A stretch of DNA of 64,000 nt from CBDBON01 sp965208395 (lineage in GTDB: Bacteria > Chloroflexota > Dehalococcoidia > Lucifugimonadales > CBDBON01): the NCBI GenBank assembly GCA_965208395.1, contig CBDBON010000002.1, forward strand, positions 310,001 to 374,000, read 5' to 3'. Within the stretch, counting starts at the first letter, position 1. The number at the start of each line of letters is the position of its first letter. Both the position numbers and the translations under genes were made by a program. Below are positions 52,243 to 59,417 of the stretch, piece by piece. The notes beneath the pieces are model-generated. The model saw only the letters and a program-made list of their open reading frames with translations, ran no database searches and was not told the origin of the DNA.

Positions 52243-53091
52243 ATGAGCGTCAAGGCTGACTCCGATGACCGGTGGGAGCTGGCCGGGCTGTCCCTGAGCT
52301 CCAGGCTCATCATGGGCACGGCCCGGTATCCGAGCCGCCAGGCGCTCCTCGACTCCCTGGCGGTGTCCGGCGCCGAGATGGTGACGGTGGCCCTGCGCCG
52401 CGTCGGAGTCGGCGCAGGCGACGAGAACCTGTACGAGGTGCTGTCGGGCGCAGGCTACGCGCTGCTGCCCAACACCGCCGGATGCTTCACGGCGAGGGAT
52501 GCCGTGCTCACCGCGGAGCTTGCGAGGGAGGCGCTCGGCACCGACCTGATCAAGCTGGAGGTGATCGCTGACGACGCGACCCTGCTCCCGGACGGCGAGA
52601 ATCTGCTGGCCGCGGCCCGCACCCTGGTCGACAAGGGCTTCAAGGTGCTTCCCTACACCAACGACGATCCGATACTGGCGCTGAAGCTGGAGGACATAGG
52701 CTGCGCGGCGGTTATGCCGCTGGGGGCTCCCATCGGATCGGGGCTGGGAATCCGCAATCCCCACAACATCCAGCTCATCAAGTCGCGAGCGGGCGTTCCG
52801 GTGATAGTGGACGCGGGCGTCGGCACCGCCTCCGACGTCGCCGTCGCCTTCGAGCTGGGGTGCGACGCCGTGCTGCTCAACAGCGCCGTAGCCCGCGCCC
52901 AGGACCCGGTCCGGATGGCGAGGGCGGTCGGACACGCGGCGGTCTCGGGCCGGGATGCGTTCCTGGCGGGAAGGATGCCCCGGAAGTTCTACGCGGAGCC
53001 GACCAGCCCGATGGCCGGACGCGTCGAGGCCGCGCCCACACAAAACATTCCTTCCTCCGGCTCGGCGGGAGGAGGAGGTGGAGACGCATGA
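52243..53091 (+). CDS. thiG: Thiazole synthase
   Basis: ThiG condenses deoxyxylulose phosphate, iminoglycine and ThiS-thiocarboxylate to the thiazole phosphate. The 282-residue protein shows the Schiff-base lysine K104 in DLIKLEVIAD, LLPNTAGC, MPLGAPIGSGLGIRNP and VPVIVDAGVGTASDVAVAFE. The last 20 or so residues (QNIPSSGSAGGGGGDA) are a low-complexity extension; its DNA resembles a family A palindrome, suggesting that a repeat was absorbed into the gene. The stop overlaps the tenA start (ATGA). Confidence 0.95.
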   Translation: MSVKADSDDRWELAGLSLSSRLIMGTARYPSRQALLDSLAVSGAEMVTVALRRVGVGAGDENLYEVLSGAGYALLPNTAGCFTARDAVLTAELAREALGTDLIKLEVIADDATLLPDGENLLAAARTLVDKGFKVLPYTNDDPILALKLEDIGCAAVMPLGAPIGSGLGIRNPHNIQLIKSRAGVPVIVDAGVGTASDVAVAFELGCDAVLLNSAVARAQDPVRMARAVGHAAVSGRDAFLAGRMPRKFYAEPTSPMAGRVEAAPTQNIPSSGSAGGGGGDA

Positions 53092-53708
53092 GGCTGTCCG
53101 AGGAACTCTGGAGGGAGTCGTCCGATCTCGCGGACGCCTGTCTGAACCATCCCTTCGTCAGAGGGCTGGCGGCCGGCTCGCTGCCGCCGGAGCGCTACGC
53201 CCTGTTCATCGCGCAGGACGCCTTCTTCCTGGAGGTTGATGCCCGCGCCTACGCGGCTGGGGTCTACCGCTCGCCGGACGCGGAGAGCCGCCGTGACTGG
53301 CACGAGCTACAGTGCGGCGTGTTCGAGGAGCTGAAGCTGCACGGGGATGCGGCGGAGAGGCTCGGCATCGATCTCGACCATGTGACGCCCCTCGGGGCGA
53401 CGAGAGCGTACACCGACTTCCTGCTCGCCAACACCTTCGGCGGCACCCTCGCCGAGCTGGCCGCCGCCGTCGCGCCGTGCGTCCGCCTCTACTGTCACCT
53501 CGGCGCCCGCATCGTCGCGGAGGGCCACCCGCCCCACGACTACACGCAGTGGGCCGAGACCTACGCGGACCTGTCCTTCAGCGGACTGGTCGACCGGATC
53601 GAGGGACTGCTGGACCGCCACGCCGGCCGCACGCAGGGAGAGCGCGACAGGTACCGGCAGGCGATGAGGCTGGAGCTGGAGTTCTTCGAGCAGGCCTGGA
53701 CCGGCTGA
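53088..53708 (+). CDS. tenA: TenA/thiaminase II family protein
   Basis: TenA hydrolyses aminopyrimidine breakdown products of thiamine so that HMP can be reused. The 206-residue all-helical protein has the pyrimidine-binding aspartate D44 in FIAQDAFFLEV, a candidate nucleophile cysteine C131 in VAPCVRLYCHLG (C136 is also close), and a C-terminal glutamate in LELEFFEQAW. This fits the cysteine-containing TenA class. Its position inside the riboswitch-controlled operon supports a salvage role. The ATG overlaps the thiG stop. Confidence 0.9.
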   Translation: MRLSEELWRESSDLADACLNHPFVRGLAAGSLPPERYALFIAQDAFFLEVDARAYAAGVYRSPDAESRRDWHELQCGVFEELKLHGDAAERLGIDLDHVTPLGATRAYTDFLLANTFGGTLAELAAAVAPCVRLYCHLGARIVAEGHPPHDYTQWAETYADLSFSGLVDRIEGLLDRHAGRTQGERDRYRQAMRLELEFFEQAWTG

Positions 53709-53719
53709 GGTTTTTTCCC

Positions 53720-54349
53720 TTGTCCGCTACGATCCCCCGCCTGATGCTCGTAACGGACCGGCGAGCGACCGGGGGAAGGAGTCTGGTAGAGGTCGTGTCG
53801 GCCGCAGTGGAGGGAGGCGTGGACGCCGTCCAGGTCCGAGAGAAGGACCTCGCCGAAGGGGATCTCCGTGAGCTGGTGACGCGGGTCCAGCGGGCCGTGG
53901 CGGGACGGGCCCTCGTGCTGGTGAACGGCCACCCCTCCATCGCCGTGGAGACCGGCGCCGGTCTCCACCTCCCCGCGGACGCGCCCGCTCCCCTCCGGCG
54001 GTTCCCGGTGTGGGGACGGTCGGTCCACTCCCCTGAGGAGGCAGGGGGACGGGCGGGGGAGGGGCCCGGCTACCTGCTGGTGGGCCACGTCTTCGAGACG
54101 GAGTCGAAGCCCGGCCTGCCGGGGAGAGGGCTGGGACTGGTCAGGGGTACGGCGGAGGCGGCCGGGAGCGTGCCCGTGCTGGCCATCGGAGGAATAGACG
54201 AGCGCAACGTGGACGCCGTCATCGGCGCGGGCGCGGCGGGAGTCGCAGTGCGCGGAGCCATTCTCCATGCGCGGGAGCCGGCGGCGGCGACGCGGAGCAT
54301 CCGGGAGGCCGTCGACCGTGCGCTGGCGGAGAGCGGTGGGAAGCGTTGA
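53720..54349 (+). CDS. thiE: Thiamine phosphate synthase
   Basis: ThiE joins HMP-pyrophosphate and thiazole phosphate to thiamine phosphate. The roughly 209-residue TIM-barrel protein has PRLMLVTDRRATGG, VQVREKDLAEGDL, the phosphate-binding region VLAIGGIDERN and a final GAAGVAVRGAIL. I chose the TTG at 53720, with GAGG nine bases upstream, because the PRLMLVTDR opening needs residues before the ATG at 53744. It follows tenA by 11 bases. Confidence 0.9.
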   Translation: MSATIPRLMLVTDRRATGGRSLVEVVSAAVEGGVDAVQVREKDLAEGDLRELVTRVQRAVAGRALVLVNGHPSIAVETGAGLHLPADAPAPLRRFPVWGRSVHSPEEAGGRAGEGPGYLLVGHVFETESKPGLPGRGLGLVRGTAEAAGSVPVLAIGGIDERNVDAVIGAGAAGVAVRGAILHAREPAAATRSIREAVDRALAESGGKR

Positions 54350-54392
54350 TGCGTGGCCTCTTTGAACAACCCACGCAGACGCGTGAACTCCT

Positions 54393-54442
54393 GACCCCCA
54401 TCCTAACCTTCCCCCGCAGAGCCGGGGGAAGGGACAAGAGGC
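54393..54442. repeat. Dispersed palindrome, family A
   Basis: CCCCCATCCTAACCTTCCCCCGCAGAGCCGGGGGAAGG is the most complete copy: border CCCCCATCC, then stem CTTCCCCC/GGGGGAAG with loop GCAGAGCC. It sits between thiE and thiP inside the operon. Confidence 0.7.
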
Positions 54443-54476
54443 TGTTTTTCCTCTTCTCCAGCAGGAGAAGGCCGGG

Positions 54477-56141
54477 ATGAGGGGACGCCTGACCGCCGGC
54501 CGGCTGCTGCCGCTCCTCCCCCTGGTCTACATCGGAGTCTTCCTCCTCTATCCGCTGCTAGCGATCCTGGGCCGAAGCCTCGGAGACGACGGCCTGTTCG
54601 ATCTCGCGCCGCTGCGCGCCCTGCTGGGCGACCCCTACTACCTCGGCAGGATATGGTTCACCGTGTGGCAGGCGCTGGCCTCGACAGCCCTGACGCTCCT
54701 GGTGGGACTCCCGGCCGCCTACCTGTTCGCGCGGTACGACTTCCCCGGGAAGACCCTCCTCAGGGCGCTCTCGACCGTGCCGTTCGTCATGCCCACCATC
54801 GTCGTGGCGATGGGCTTCATCGCGCTCCTCGGACCGAGGGGGCTCGTCAACGAGCTGCTGATGGGCCTCTTCGGGCTCGACGCCCCTCCTATCAACATAG
54901 TCAACTCGCTGACGGCCATACTGCTGGCGCACGCCTTCTACAACTACTCGATAGTGGTGCGGGTCGTCTCCGCCTTCTGGACGAACCTCGACCCGGCGCT
55001 GGAGGAGAGCGCGAAGATGCTGGGAGCAGGGAGACTGAGCACGCTCCGCCACGTCACCCTGCCGCTGCTCCTTCCCGCCATCGCCTCCTCCGCACTTCTC
55101 GCCTTCACCTTCTCCTTCACCAGCTTCGGAGTGGTGCTGGTGCTCGGCGGCTCGCAGTTCGCCACCCTGGAGGTTGCAATCTACGAGCTTACGGCGAAGC
55201 TGTTCCGGCTTCCGCTGGCCGGGGCGCTGTCGGTGGTGCAGCTGGTGTTCACCTACCTGTTCCTGCTGCTCTACACGAGGCTGCAGGCGGGGAGCGTATC
55301 GAGGCTCGACCTCAAGCCTGAGAGGGCGGGTCTCTCTCGCGGCGGAAGCGGATGGGAGCGGCTGTTCATGTGGGGGATGGTCGCGGCGCTTCTGCTGATC
55401 CTGTCACCGTTGGGGGCACTGGTGGAGCGGGCGCTCTCCACGGGGGACGGCTACTCCCTCGCGCACTTCACGGGCCTATTCTCCAACGAGCGGGCCTCCT
55501 ACTTCTTCCTCTCGCCGGTGACGATAGTATGGAACTCGCTGCGCTTCGCGCTGGCGACGGTCGCCATCTCGCTGATCGTCGGCGGAATCGTCTCCTATCT
55601 CCTGGCCGGCGCGAAGAGACGGACGGGCGCCGCGGACGCGCTCTTCATGCTGCCGCTCGGCGTCTCGGCCGTCATCCTCGGCTACGGCTTCCTGGTCGCC
55701 TTCAACCGTCCCCCGGTGGACCTGCGCGCCTCGTGGGCGCTTCTCGTCGTCGCCCACTCGCTCGTCGCCTATCCGTTCGTCATCCGGAGCATCCTGCCGG
55801 TGCTGCGCGGGATGAACCCCAACCTCAGGGAGGCGGCCGCAATGCTGGGCGCGTCGCCGGCGCGCGCCTTCGTGCACGTCGACCTGCCGATAGTGTCGCG
55901 CGCGCTGCTCGTCGGCGCGACCTTCGCCTTCGCCATCTCGATGGGAGAGTTCGGCGCATCCCTGCTGATCGTCAGGCCGGAGCACACGACGATGCCGGTC
56001 GCCATATTCCGCTTCCTCTCGCAGCCGGGGGGCGAGAAGCTGGGCGAGGCGCTGGCGATGAGCAGCCTGCTGATGGCGGTCGTCGCGGTGGGGTTCGTCC
56101 TGATCGAAAGGGTGCGCTACAGGGAGGTGGGCTCCTTCTGA
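54477..56141 (+). CDS. thiP: Thiamine ABC transporter permease
   Basis: This 554-residue permease is a fused pair of ABC membrane domains with about 12 hydrophobic segments, as in ThiP. Each half has its EAA loop that contacts the ATPase: EESAKMLGAGRLSTLRHVTLP near residue 178, and REAAAMLGASPARAFVHVDLP near residue 450. With ThiB and ThiQ it brings thiamine into the cell. Related iron permeases have the same form, but the operon and riboswitch favour thiamine. Its stop codon overlaps the thiQ start by one base. Confidence 0.93.
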   Translation: MRGRLTAGRLLPLLPLVYIGVFLLYPLLAILGRSLGDDGLFDLAPLRALLGDPYYLGRIWFTVWQALASTALTLLVGLPAAYLFARYDFPGKTLLRALSTVPFVMPTIVVAMGFIALLGPRGLVNELLMGLFGLDAPPINIVNSLTAILLAHAFYNYSIVVRVVSAFWTNLDPALEESAKMLGAGRLSTLRHVTLPLLLPAIASSALLAFTFSFTSFGVVLVLGGSQFATLEVAIYELTAKLFRLPLAGALSVVQLVFTYLFLLLYTRLQAGSVSRLDLKPERAGLSRGGSGWERLFMWGMVAALLLILSPLGALVERALSTGDGYSLAHFTGLFSNERASYFFLSPVTIVWNSLRFALATVAISLIVGGIVSYLLAGAKRRTGAADALFMLPLGVSAVILGYGFLVAFNRPPVDLRASWALLVVAHSLVAYPFVIRSILPVLRGMNPNLREAAAMLGASPARAFVHVDLPIVSRALLVGATFAFAISMGEFGASLLIVRPEHTTMPVAIFRFLSQPGGEKLGEALAMSSLLMAVVAVGFVLIERVRYREVGSF

Positions 56142-57205
56142 TGGCGATACTCCGGGCGGACGGGCTGTCCAAGTCGTTCGGCGGCGTCGCCGCCGTGCGT
56201 GGGGCGACGCTGTCGGCGGAGCGCGGCGAGCTGGTCTGTCTACTCGGGCCGAGCGGGTGCGGCAAGTCTACTCTCCTCCGCCTGATCGCCGGGCTGGAGA
56301 GGCCGGACGAGGGTAGCGTCGTCTTCGACGGCGAGGCGATGGACGGCGTGCCGCCCCAGCGGCGGGGGTTCGGGCTGATGTTCCAGGAGCTTGCGCTCTT
56401 CCCACACATGGACGTCTTCGGCAACGTCGCCTTCGGGCTGCGTATGCGGGGAGAGCCGGGCGGCGCAGTGGAGCGGCGGGTTTCCGATCTCCTGGAGCTT
56501 GTCGGAATGGGGGAGTACGCCCGGCGCAGGGTCCACGAGCTTTCGGGCGGCGAGCGCCAGCGGGTGGCCCTGGCCCGCGCCCTTGCGCCCGCTCCGCGGC
56601 TGCTGATGCTCGACGAACCTCTGGGAGCGCTGGACAGGGCGCTCAGGGATGCGCTGCAGGCGCAGGTGCGCGCGGTTCTCAAGGAGGTGGGAGTCACGTC
56701 GGTCTACGTGACGCACGACCGGGACGAGGCGTTCGCAATGGGTGACCGTCTGGCCTTCATGAACGAGGGCGCTATCGTCCGCAGCGGGACGCCCCAGCAG
56801 GTGTTCGACGATCCGGGGGACGAGTTCGTGGCGCGGAGCCTCGGCTTCAAGAACATCCTGACCGGGACGGTCCGGCGTACCGGTCAGGTGTTGGAGGTGG
56901 AGTGCGCGGTCGGTCCGGTAGAGGTACACGGTCGCGGCGGATCGCTGAAGGTTGGAGACGCGGTGTCGCTGGTGCTGGACGAGCGGACGGTGGAGGTCCG
57001 CGCCGGGACTGCGCCGGGACGGGCCGGCCTGAGAGGGCGGTGCGTCGAGCGGATGTTCAGGGGCGGAGAGTACGAGCTGCGGCTGCGCGTTGGAGACGGG
57101 GAGCTGTTCAGCCGGAGGGCCGCCGGAACGTCCCCCGCTCCGCCGGAGGAGGGGGACGAGGTGTCGGTGGTGATTCCAGAGGGCGCAGCGAAGCTGCTGC
57201 GCTAG
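56141..57205 (+). CDS. thiQ: Thiamine ABC transporter ATP-binding protein
   Basis: This 354-residue ATPase powers the ThiBPQ importer. It shows Walker A LLGPSGCGKSTLLRLIAG, Q-loop MFQELALFPHM, signature HELSGGERQRVALARALA, Walker B LLMLDEPLGALD and the H-loop VYVTHDRDEA. It is longer than E. coli ThiQ because of a C-terminal TOBE-like beta domain (about residues 245-354), as in iron and spermidine ATPases. The true start is the ATG at 56141, which overlaps the thiP stop (TGATG). It is the last recognised gene of the riboswitch operon. Confidence 0.93.
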   Translation: MAILRADGLSKSFGGVAAVRGATLSAERGELVCLLGPSGCGKSTLLRLIAGLERPDEGSVVFDGEAMDGVPPQRRGFGLMFQELALFPHMDVFGNVAFGLRMRGEPGGAVERRVSDLLELVGMGEYARRRVHELSGGERQRVALARALAPAPRLLMLDEPLGALDRALRDALQAQVRAVLKEVGVTSVYVTHDRDEAFAMGDRLAFMNEGAIVRSGTPQQVFDDPGDEFVARSLGFKNILTGTVRRTGQVLEVECAVGPVEVHGRGGSLKVGDAVSLVLDERTVEVRAGTAPGRAGLRGRCVERMFRGGEYELRLRVGDGELFSRRAAGTSPAPPEEGDEVSVVIPEGAAKLLR

Positions 57206-57220
57206 GGAGCGAGGCCGACA

Positions 57221-57367
57221 ATGGCGGAGGAGCGGACGAGGGGCGAGCGGCGCGAGACCCGGCGCAGGAAGCGTCGCAAGATGCGCGTCATCGGCTGGAG
57301 CGTCCGGACGCTCCAGCGGATCATCATGCGCCGCGCGGAGAAGGGCAGGGAGGACAAGGGACGCTGA
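57221..57367 (+). CDS. Small arginine-rich protein
   Basis: This 48-residue open frame starts at ATG 57221 with GAGG six bases upstream. It has a strongly basic first half (ETRRRKRRKMRV) and an amphipathic-looking second half (WSVRTLQRIIMRRA). It begins 15 bases after thiQ and could be the last gene of the thiamine operon. No family is recognised. Its codon use agrees with the host. It may be a nucleic-acid-binding peptide or a chance frame. Confidence 0.45.
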   Translation: MAEERTRGERRETRRRKRRKMRVIGWSVRTLQRIIMRRAEKGREDKGR

Positions 57368-57526
57368 CGCGTGGCCCGATGGGACTTCTAGCCGGGTACC
57401 AGTCTTCTATTCCTGTGTTGTTGTTCACTACGATCACGCCCCTTGCCAAACTGAATTGTTACTCCTACCTTGGCTTCCATCCCGTTTCCCACGCCACACG
57501 GGAACCATAGCCCAGGGAGGCCAACG

Positions 57527-58177
57527 ATGTCTGACTCGGTAGAAGATCTGTTGACCGAAGCGTACTCGGCAACGCATAAGCTGCTCAAGGATCAGGAACT
57601 CGGCTCGGTTGTCCGACACGGGCTTTTAATCTCGTATGGACCACCGATTCCAGAGCCCGATCTCCTGCTCCTGACCTTTCAGGGCGGCGGCGGATGTCCC
57701 GTAGTACAGAAAACCTGGCCACACAGGCTTCTGTACCTTGACGACGACTTCACATTCGGCAGGGCGCTGCGTCGGTTGTGCCATGCCACAGGTCTCTCTG
57801 CGTCACTCGAGTCTTCCGCCATGGCGTTTCCAGCCGTGTTTCCGCAGGCACCAACAAGTGAAGCGGGGCGCTGGACGAAAAAGACAGGCCCTCACTCAGA
57901 GTGGCGTCGCCACTCGGTCGATTGGGTAGAGCGGCTAGTCGATGCGATTAGGCCGAAGGTGGTTATCGTTTTCGGGAGCAGAGCATCGGAAGTATTCGAT
58001 ATTCGCTGGGAGAAGACAGAGCACATTCACTCACAGCGCCATCAGACATTCGGGCTGGCAACGTTCAGAGGATCTCCCGCCGTCTACTGCCACCACCTGT
58101 CCCAGGGCTGCCCCATGTCCGAGGCCCGGAAATGCTTCGAGTACGCCAAGAAACTCATCTTGGATCACGGCGGCTAG
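57527..58177 (+). CDS. Unrecognised 216-residue protein, possible uracil-DNA-glycosylase-like fold
   Basis: I cannot name a family with confidence. The layout recalls UDG-superfamily proteins: PEPDLLLLTFQGGGG near residue 42 could be the first-strand motif, RPKVVIVFGSRASEVFD a central strand, and YCHHLSQG near residue 195 could stand where the HPS-type second motif is expected. This is weak, inferred evidence. The ATG at 57527 follows GGGAGG at seven bases. Composition is lower in G+C than the flanking operon, suggesting acquisition. Its end abuts a truncated toxin gene, as if it had replaced most of that toxin. Confidence 0.6.
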   Translation: MSDSVEDLLTEAYSATHKLLKDQELGSVVRHGLLISYGPPIPEPDLLLLTFQGGGGCPVVQKTWPHRLLYLDDDFTFGRALRRLCHATGLSASLESSAMAFPAVFPQAPTSEAGRWTKKTGPHSEWRRHSVDWVERLVDAIRPKVVIVFGSRASEVFDIRWEKTEHIHSQRHQTFGLATFRGSPAVYCHHLSQGCPMSEARKCFEYAKKLILDHGG

Positions 58178-58201
58178 CCGAGGTCCGTACGGCGAAGCTA
58201 A

Positions 58202-58288
58202 GCCTTGGTCGTCCTTCTGGCCGGAGGCGACAAGGACAGCCAGGAGCGGGACATACGAAGAGCGCTGGAGCTCGCCAAGGGGTTATAG
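58202..58288 (+). pseudogene. C-terminal remnant of RelE/HigB-like addiction toxin
   Basis: In the frame from 58202 the codons read ALVVLLAGGDKDSQERDIRR and then ALELAKGL with TAG at 58286-58288. This is the C-terminus of the addiction-module killer protein family, whose members end with a CGGDKxxQxxDIxxA-type segment. An in-frame TAA stands just before it at 58199-58201, and a YGEAK piece in another frame suggests a frameshift. The catalytic N-terminal part is missing. It sits 12 bases before the intact antitoxin gene, the usual arrangement. Confidence 0.78.
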
Positions 58289-58300
58289 GAGGCGGCAGCT

Positions 58301-58603
58301 ATGGCAAAGACACAGACCCGTCCGTGGGACCCGGCGGAGCATCTGGAGACCGAGGAGGACATGGCCGCCTACCTGAACGTCGCCCTGGAAGAGGGTGACC
58401 TGAGCCTGATAATGGCGACCCTCGGAGACATCGCCCGCGCCCAGAGAATGGCGGTGGTGGCCCAGGAGACAGGACTGGGAAGGGAGAGTCTCTACAAGTC
58501 GCTGTCTGCCGACGGCAACCCGGAGTTTGCCACCGTGCTCAAGGTGGTGCGCGCCCTGGGACTCCAGCTTCAGGCCGCCGCTGCGGGAGCGACCAGCGAA
58601 TGA
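58301..58603 (+). CDS. Addiction-module antidote protein (HigA-2-like HTH)
   Basis: This 100-residue antitoxin matches the putative addiction-module antidote family: an opening WDPAEHLETEEDMAAYLNVAL, the region LIMATLGDIARAQRM, and a helix-turn-helix (MAVVAQETGLGRESLYKSLS, then NPEFATVLKVVRALGLQL). It should neutralise the cognate toxin and repress the operon. The toxin gene directly upstream is truncated, leaving this antitoxin unpaired. The ATG has AGGAGG eight bases upstream. Confidence 0.9.
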   Translation: MAKTQTRPWDPAEHLETEEDMAAYLNVALEEGDLSLIMATLGDIARAQRMAVVAQETGLGRESLYKSLSADGNPEFATVLKVVRALGLQLQAAAAGATSE

Positions 58604-58757
58604 CAGGGCGGTGCATGGAGTGTTCAGGGGCGGGAATCCAAGGAGTGGAAACGGGCATGGAAGCTTGCGTTGATTGAGAGGCAATCCGGGATGGCTGCCT
58701 GAGCCATCTAATGGATTAAGTTGGCGGGCGCCCTGTCCTGTGGCTGGATCAGTTCAA

Positions 58758-58792
58758 GAATCTCAAGTCAAGATAGGTAATTCGTGAGATTC
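58758..58792. repeat. Inverted repeat next to a promoter
   Basis: GAATCTCA (58758-58765) and TGAGATTC (58785-58792) are perfect inverted half-sites with 19 bases between them. They end nine bases before the -35 box at 58801, so they could be an operator for the small gene at 58898. No regulator is identified. Confidence 0.45.
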
Positions 58793-58800
58793 GAAGGGGA

Positions 58801-58829
58801 TTGACGCCCCCAATTCCCCGGTCTATGGT
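58801..58829 (+). promoter_or_regulatory. Sigma-70-type promoter for the 45-residue peptide gene
   Basis: TTGACG (58801-58806) and TATGGT (58824-58829) are separated by exactly 17 bases. Transcription would begin near 58836, giving a leader of about 60 bases before the ATG at 58898. Confidence 0.6.
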
Positions 58830-58897
58830 GAGTATACGTCTATCAGGAGGTGCCACTGTATCGTTGTCAATCAAAGAGAACCATCGGAGGTGCCCAA

Positions 58898-59035
58898 ATG
58901 AAGCGTATGCTGCTAGTCGCACTCATCACCACGGCATCCGTTGCAGTGTTGGCCTCCCGGCCCAACATCAGGTCAGCGGTGTCTACGTGGAAGGGAACGC
59001 TAGGATCGCTTAGACCGGAAGCACCATCCGTCTAG
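58898..59035 (+). CDS. 45-residue predicted exported or membrane peptide
   Basis: The ATG at 58898 has a strong CGGAGG seven bases upstream and opens a 45-codon gene ending in TAG at 59035. The peptide starts MKRMLLVALITTASVAVLAS, a typical short signal sequence or membrane anchor. A basic/polar tail follows (RPNIRSAVSTWKGTLGSLRP). A promoter lies upstream and an intrinsic terminator begins 20 bases downstream, so this is a complete single-gene unit. No family is recognised. It might be a membrane-active toxin-like peptide, a signalling peptide or a small membrane protein. Confidence 0.6.
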   Translation: MKRMLLVALITTASVAVLASRPNIRSAVSTWKGTLGSLRPEAPSV

Positions 59036-59054
59036 AACCCAGCGTCCTAACTAC

Positions 59055-59084
59055 GGGCGGGTCTACATGGCCCGCCTTTTTTTT
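59055..59084 (+). terminator. Intrinsic terminator
   Basis: GGCGGG-TCTACATGG-CCCGCC is followed by eight T residues. It directly follows the 45-residue peptide gene on the plus strand. Confidence 0.9.
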
Positions 59085-59194
59085 GTTTGTATTGCGCAAA
59101 TCGCCTTATAGGAGTTGCCTGATAGCCCTGTCTAACAAAAGTATATGAATTCCTGTCTGGGGCAGTCAGTGATGGCCGGCATATGCACTAACTC

Positions 59195-59353
59195 TTACAC
59201 CTTCCACATCAGCCACAGGGTTATCCACAGTAGTCCAGCCAAGAGGATGGCGTTGAACACGTTCCACCCGGGGCCGCTGACTATAGCCGCGAGTACGGAT
59301 ACAGCCAGTCCGACACCGATGAAGGCTGCCAGGAGTCCGAGGACGGCTTTCAA
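59195..59353 (-). CDS. Small membrane protein (52 residues, two TM segments)
   Basis: On the minus strand a TTG at 59353 opens a 52-codon frame ending in TAA at 59195. The peptide has two hydrophobic helices, residues about 3-26 (VLGLLAAFIGVGLAVSVLAA) and 33-50 (FNAILLAGLLWITLWLMW), joined by SGPGWN. The upstream GAGGAA is 11 bases away, a little far. The composition and two-helix plan make it more likely than not to be real. No family is recognised. It lies downstream of the flavin reductase-like gene on the same strand. Confidence 0.5.
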   Translation of the reverse strand: MKAVLGLLAAFIGVGLAVSVLAAIVSGPGWNVFNAILLAGLLWITLWLMWKV

Positions 59354-59417
59354 GGCAAATCGTTCCTCAAAAGTTGGGAGCCGGGCCGCTCATTCAGGGC
59401 TGATTGAGGGCGTGGCC

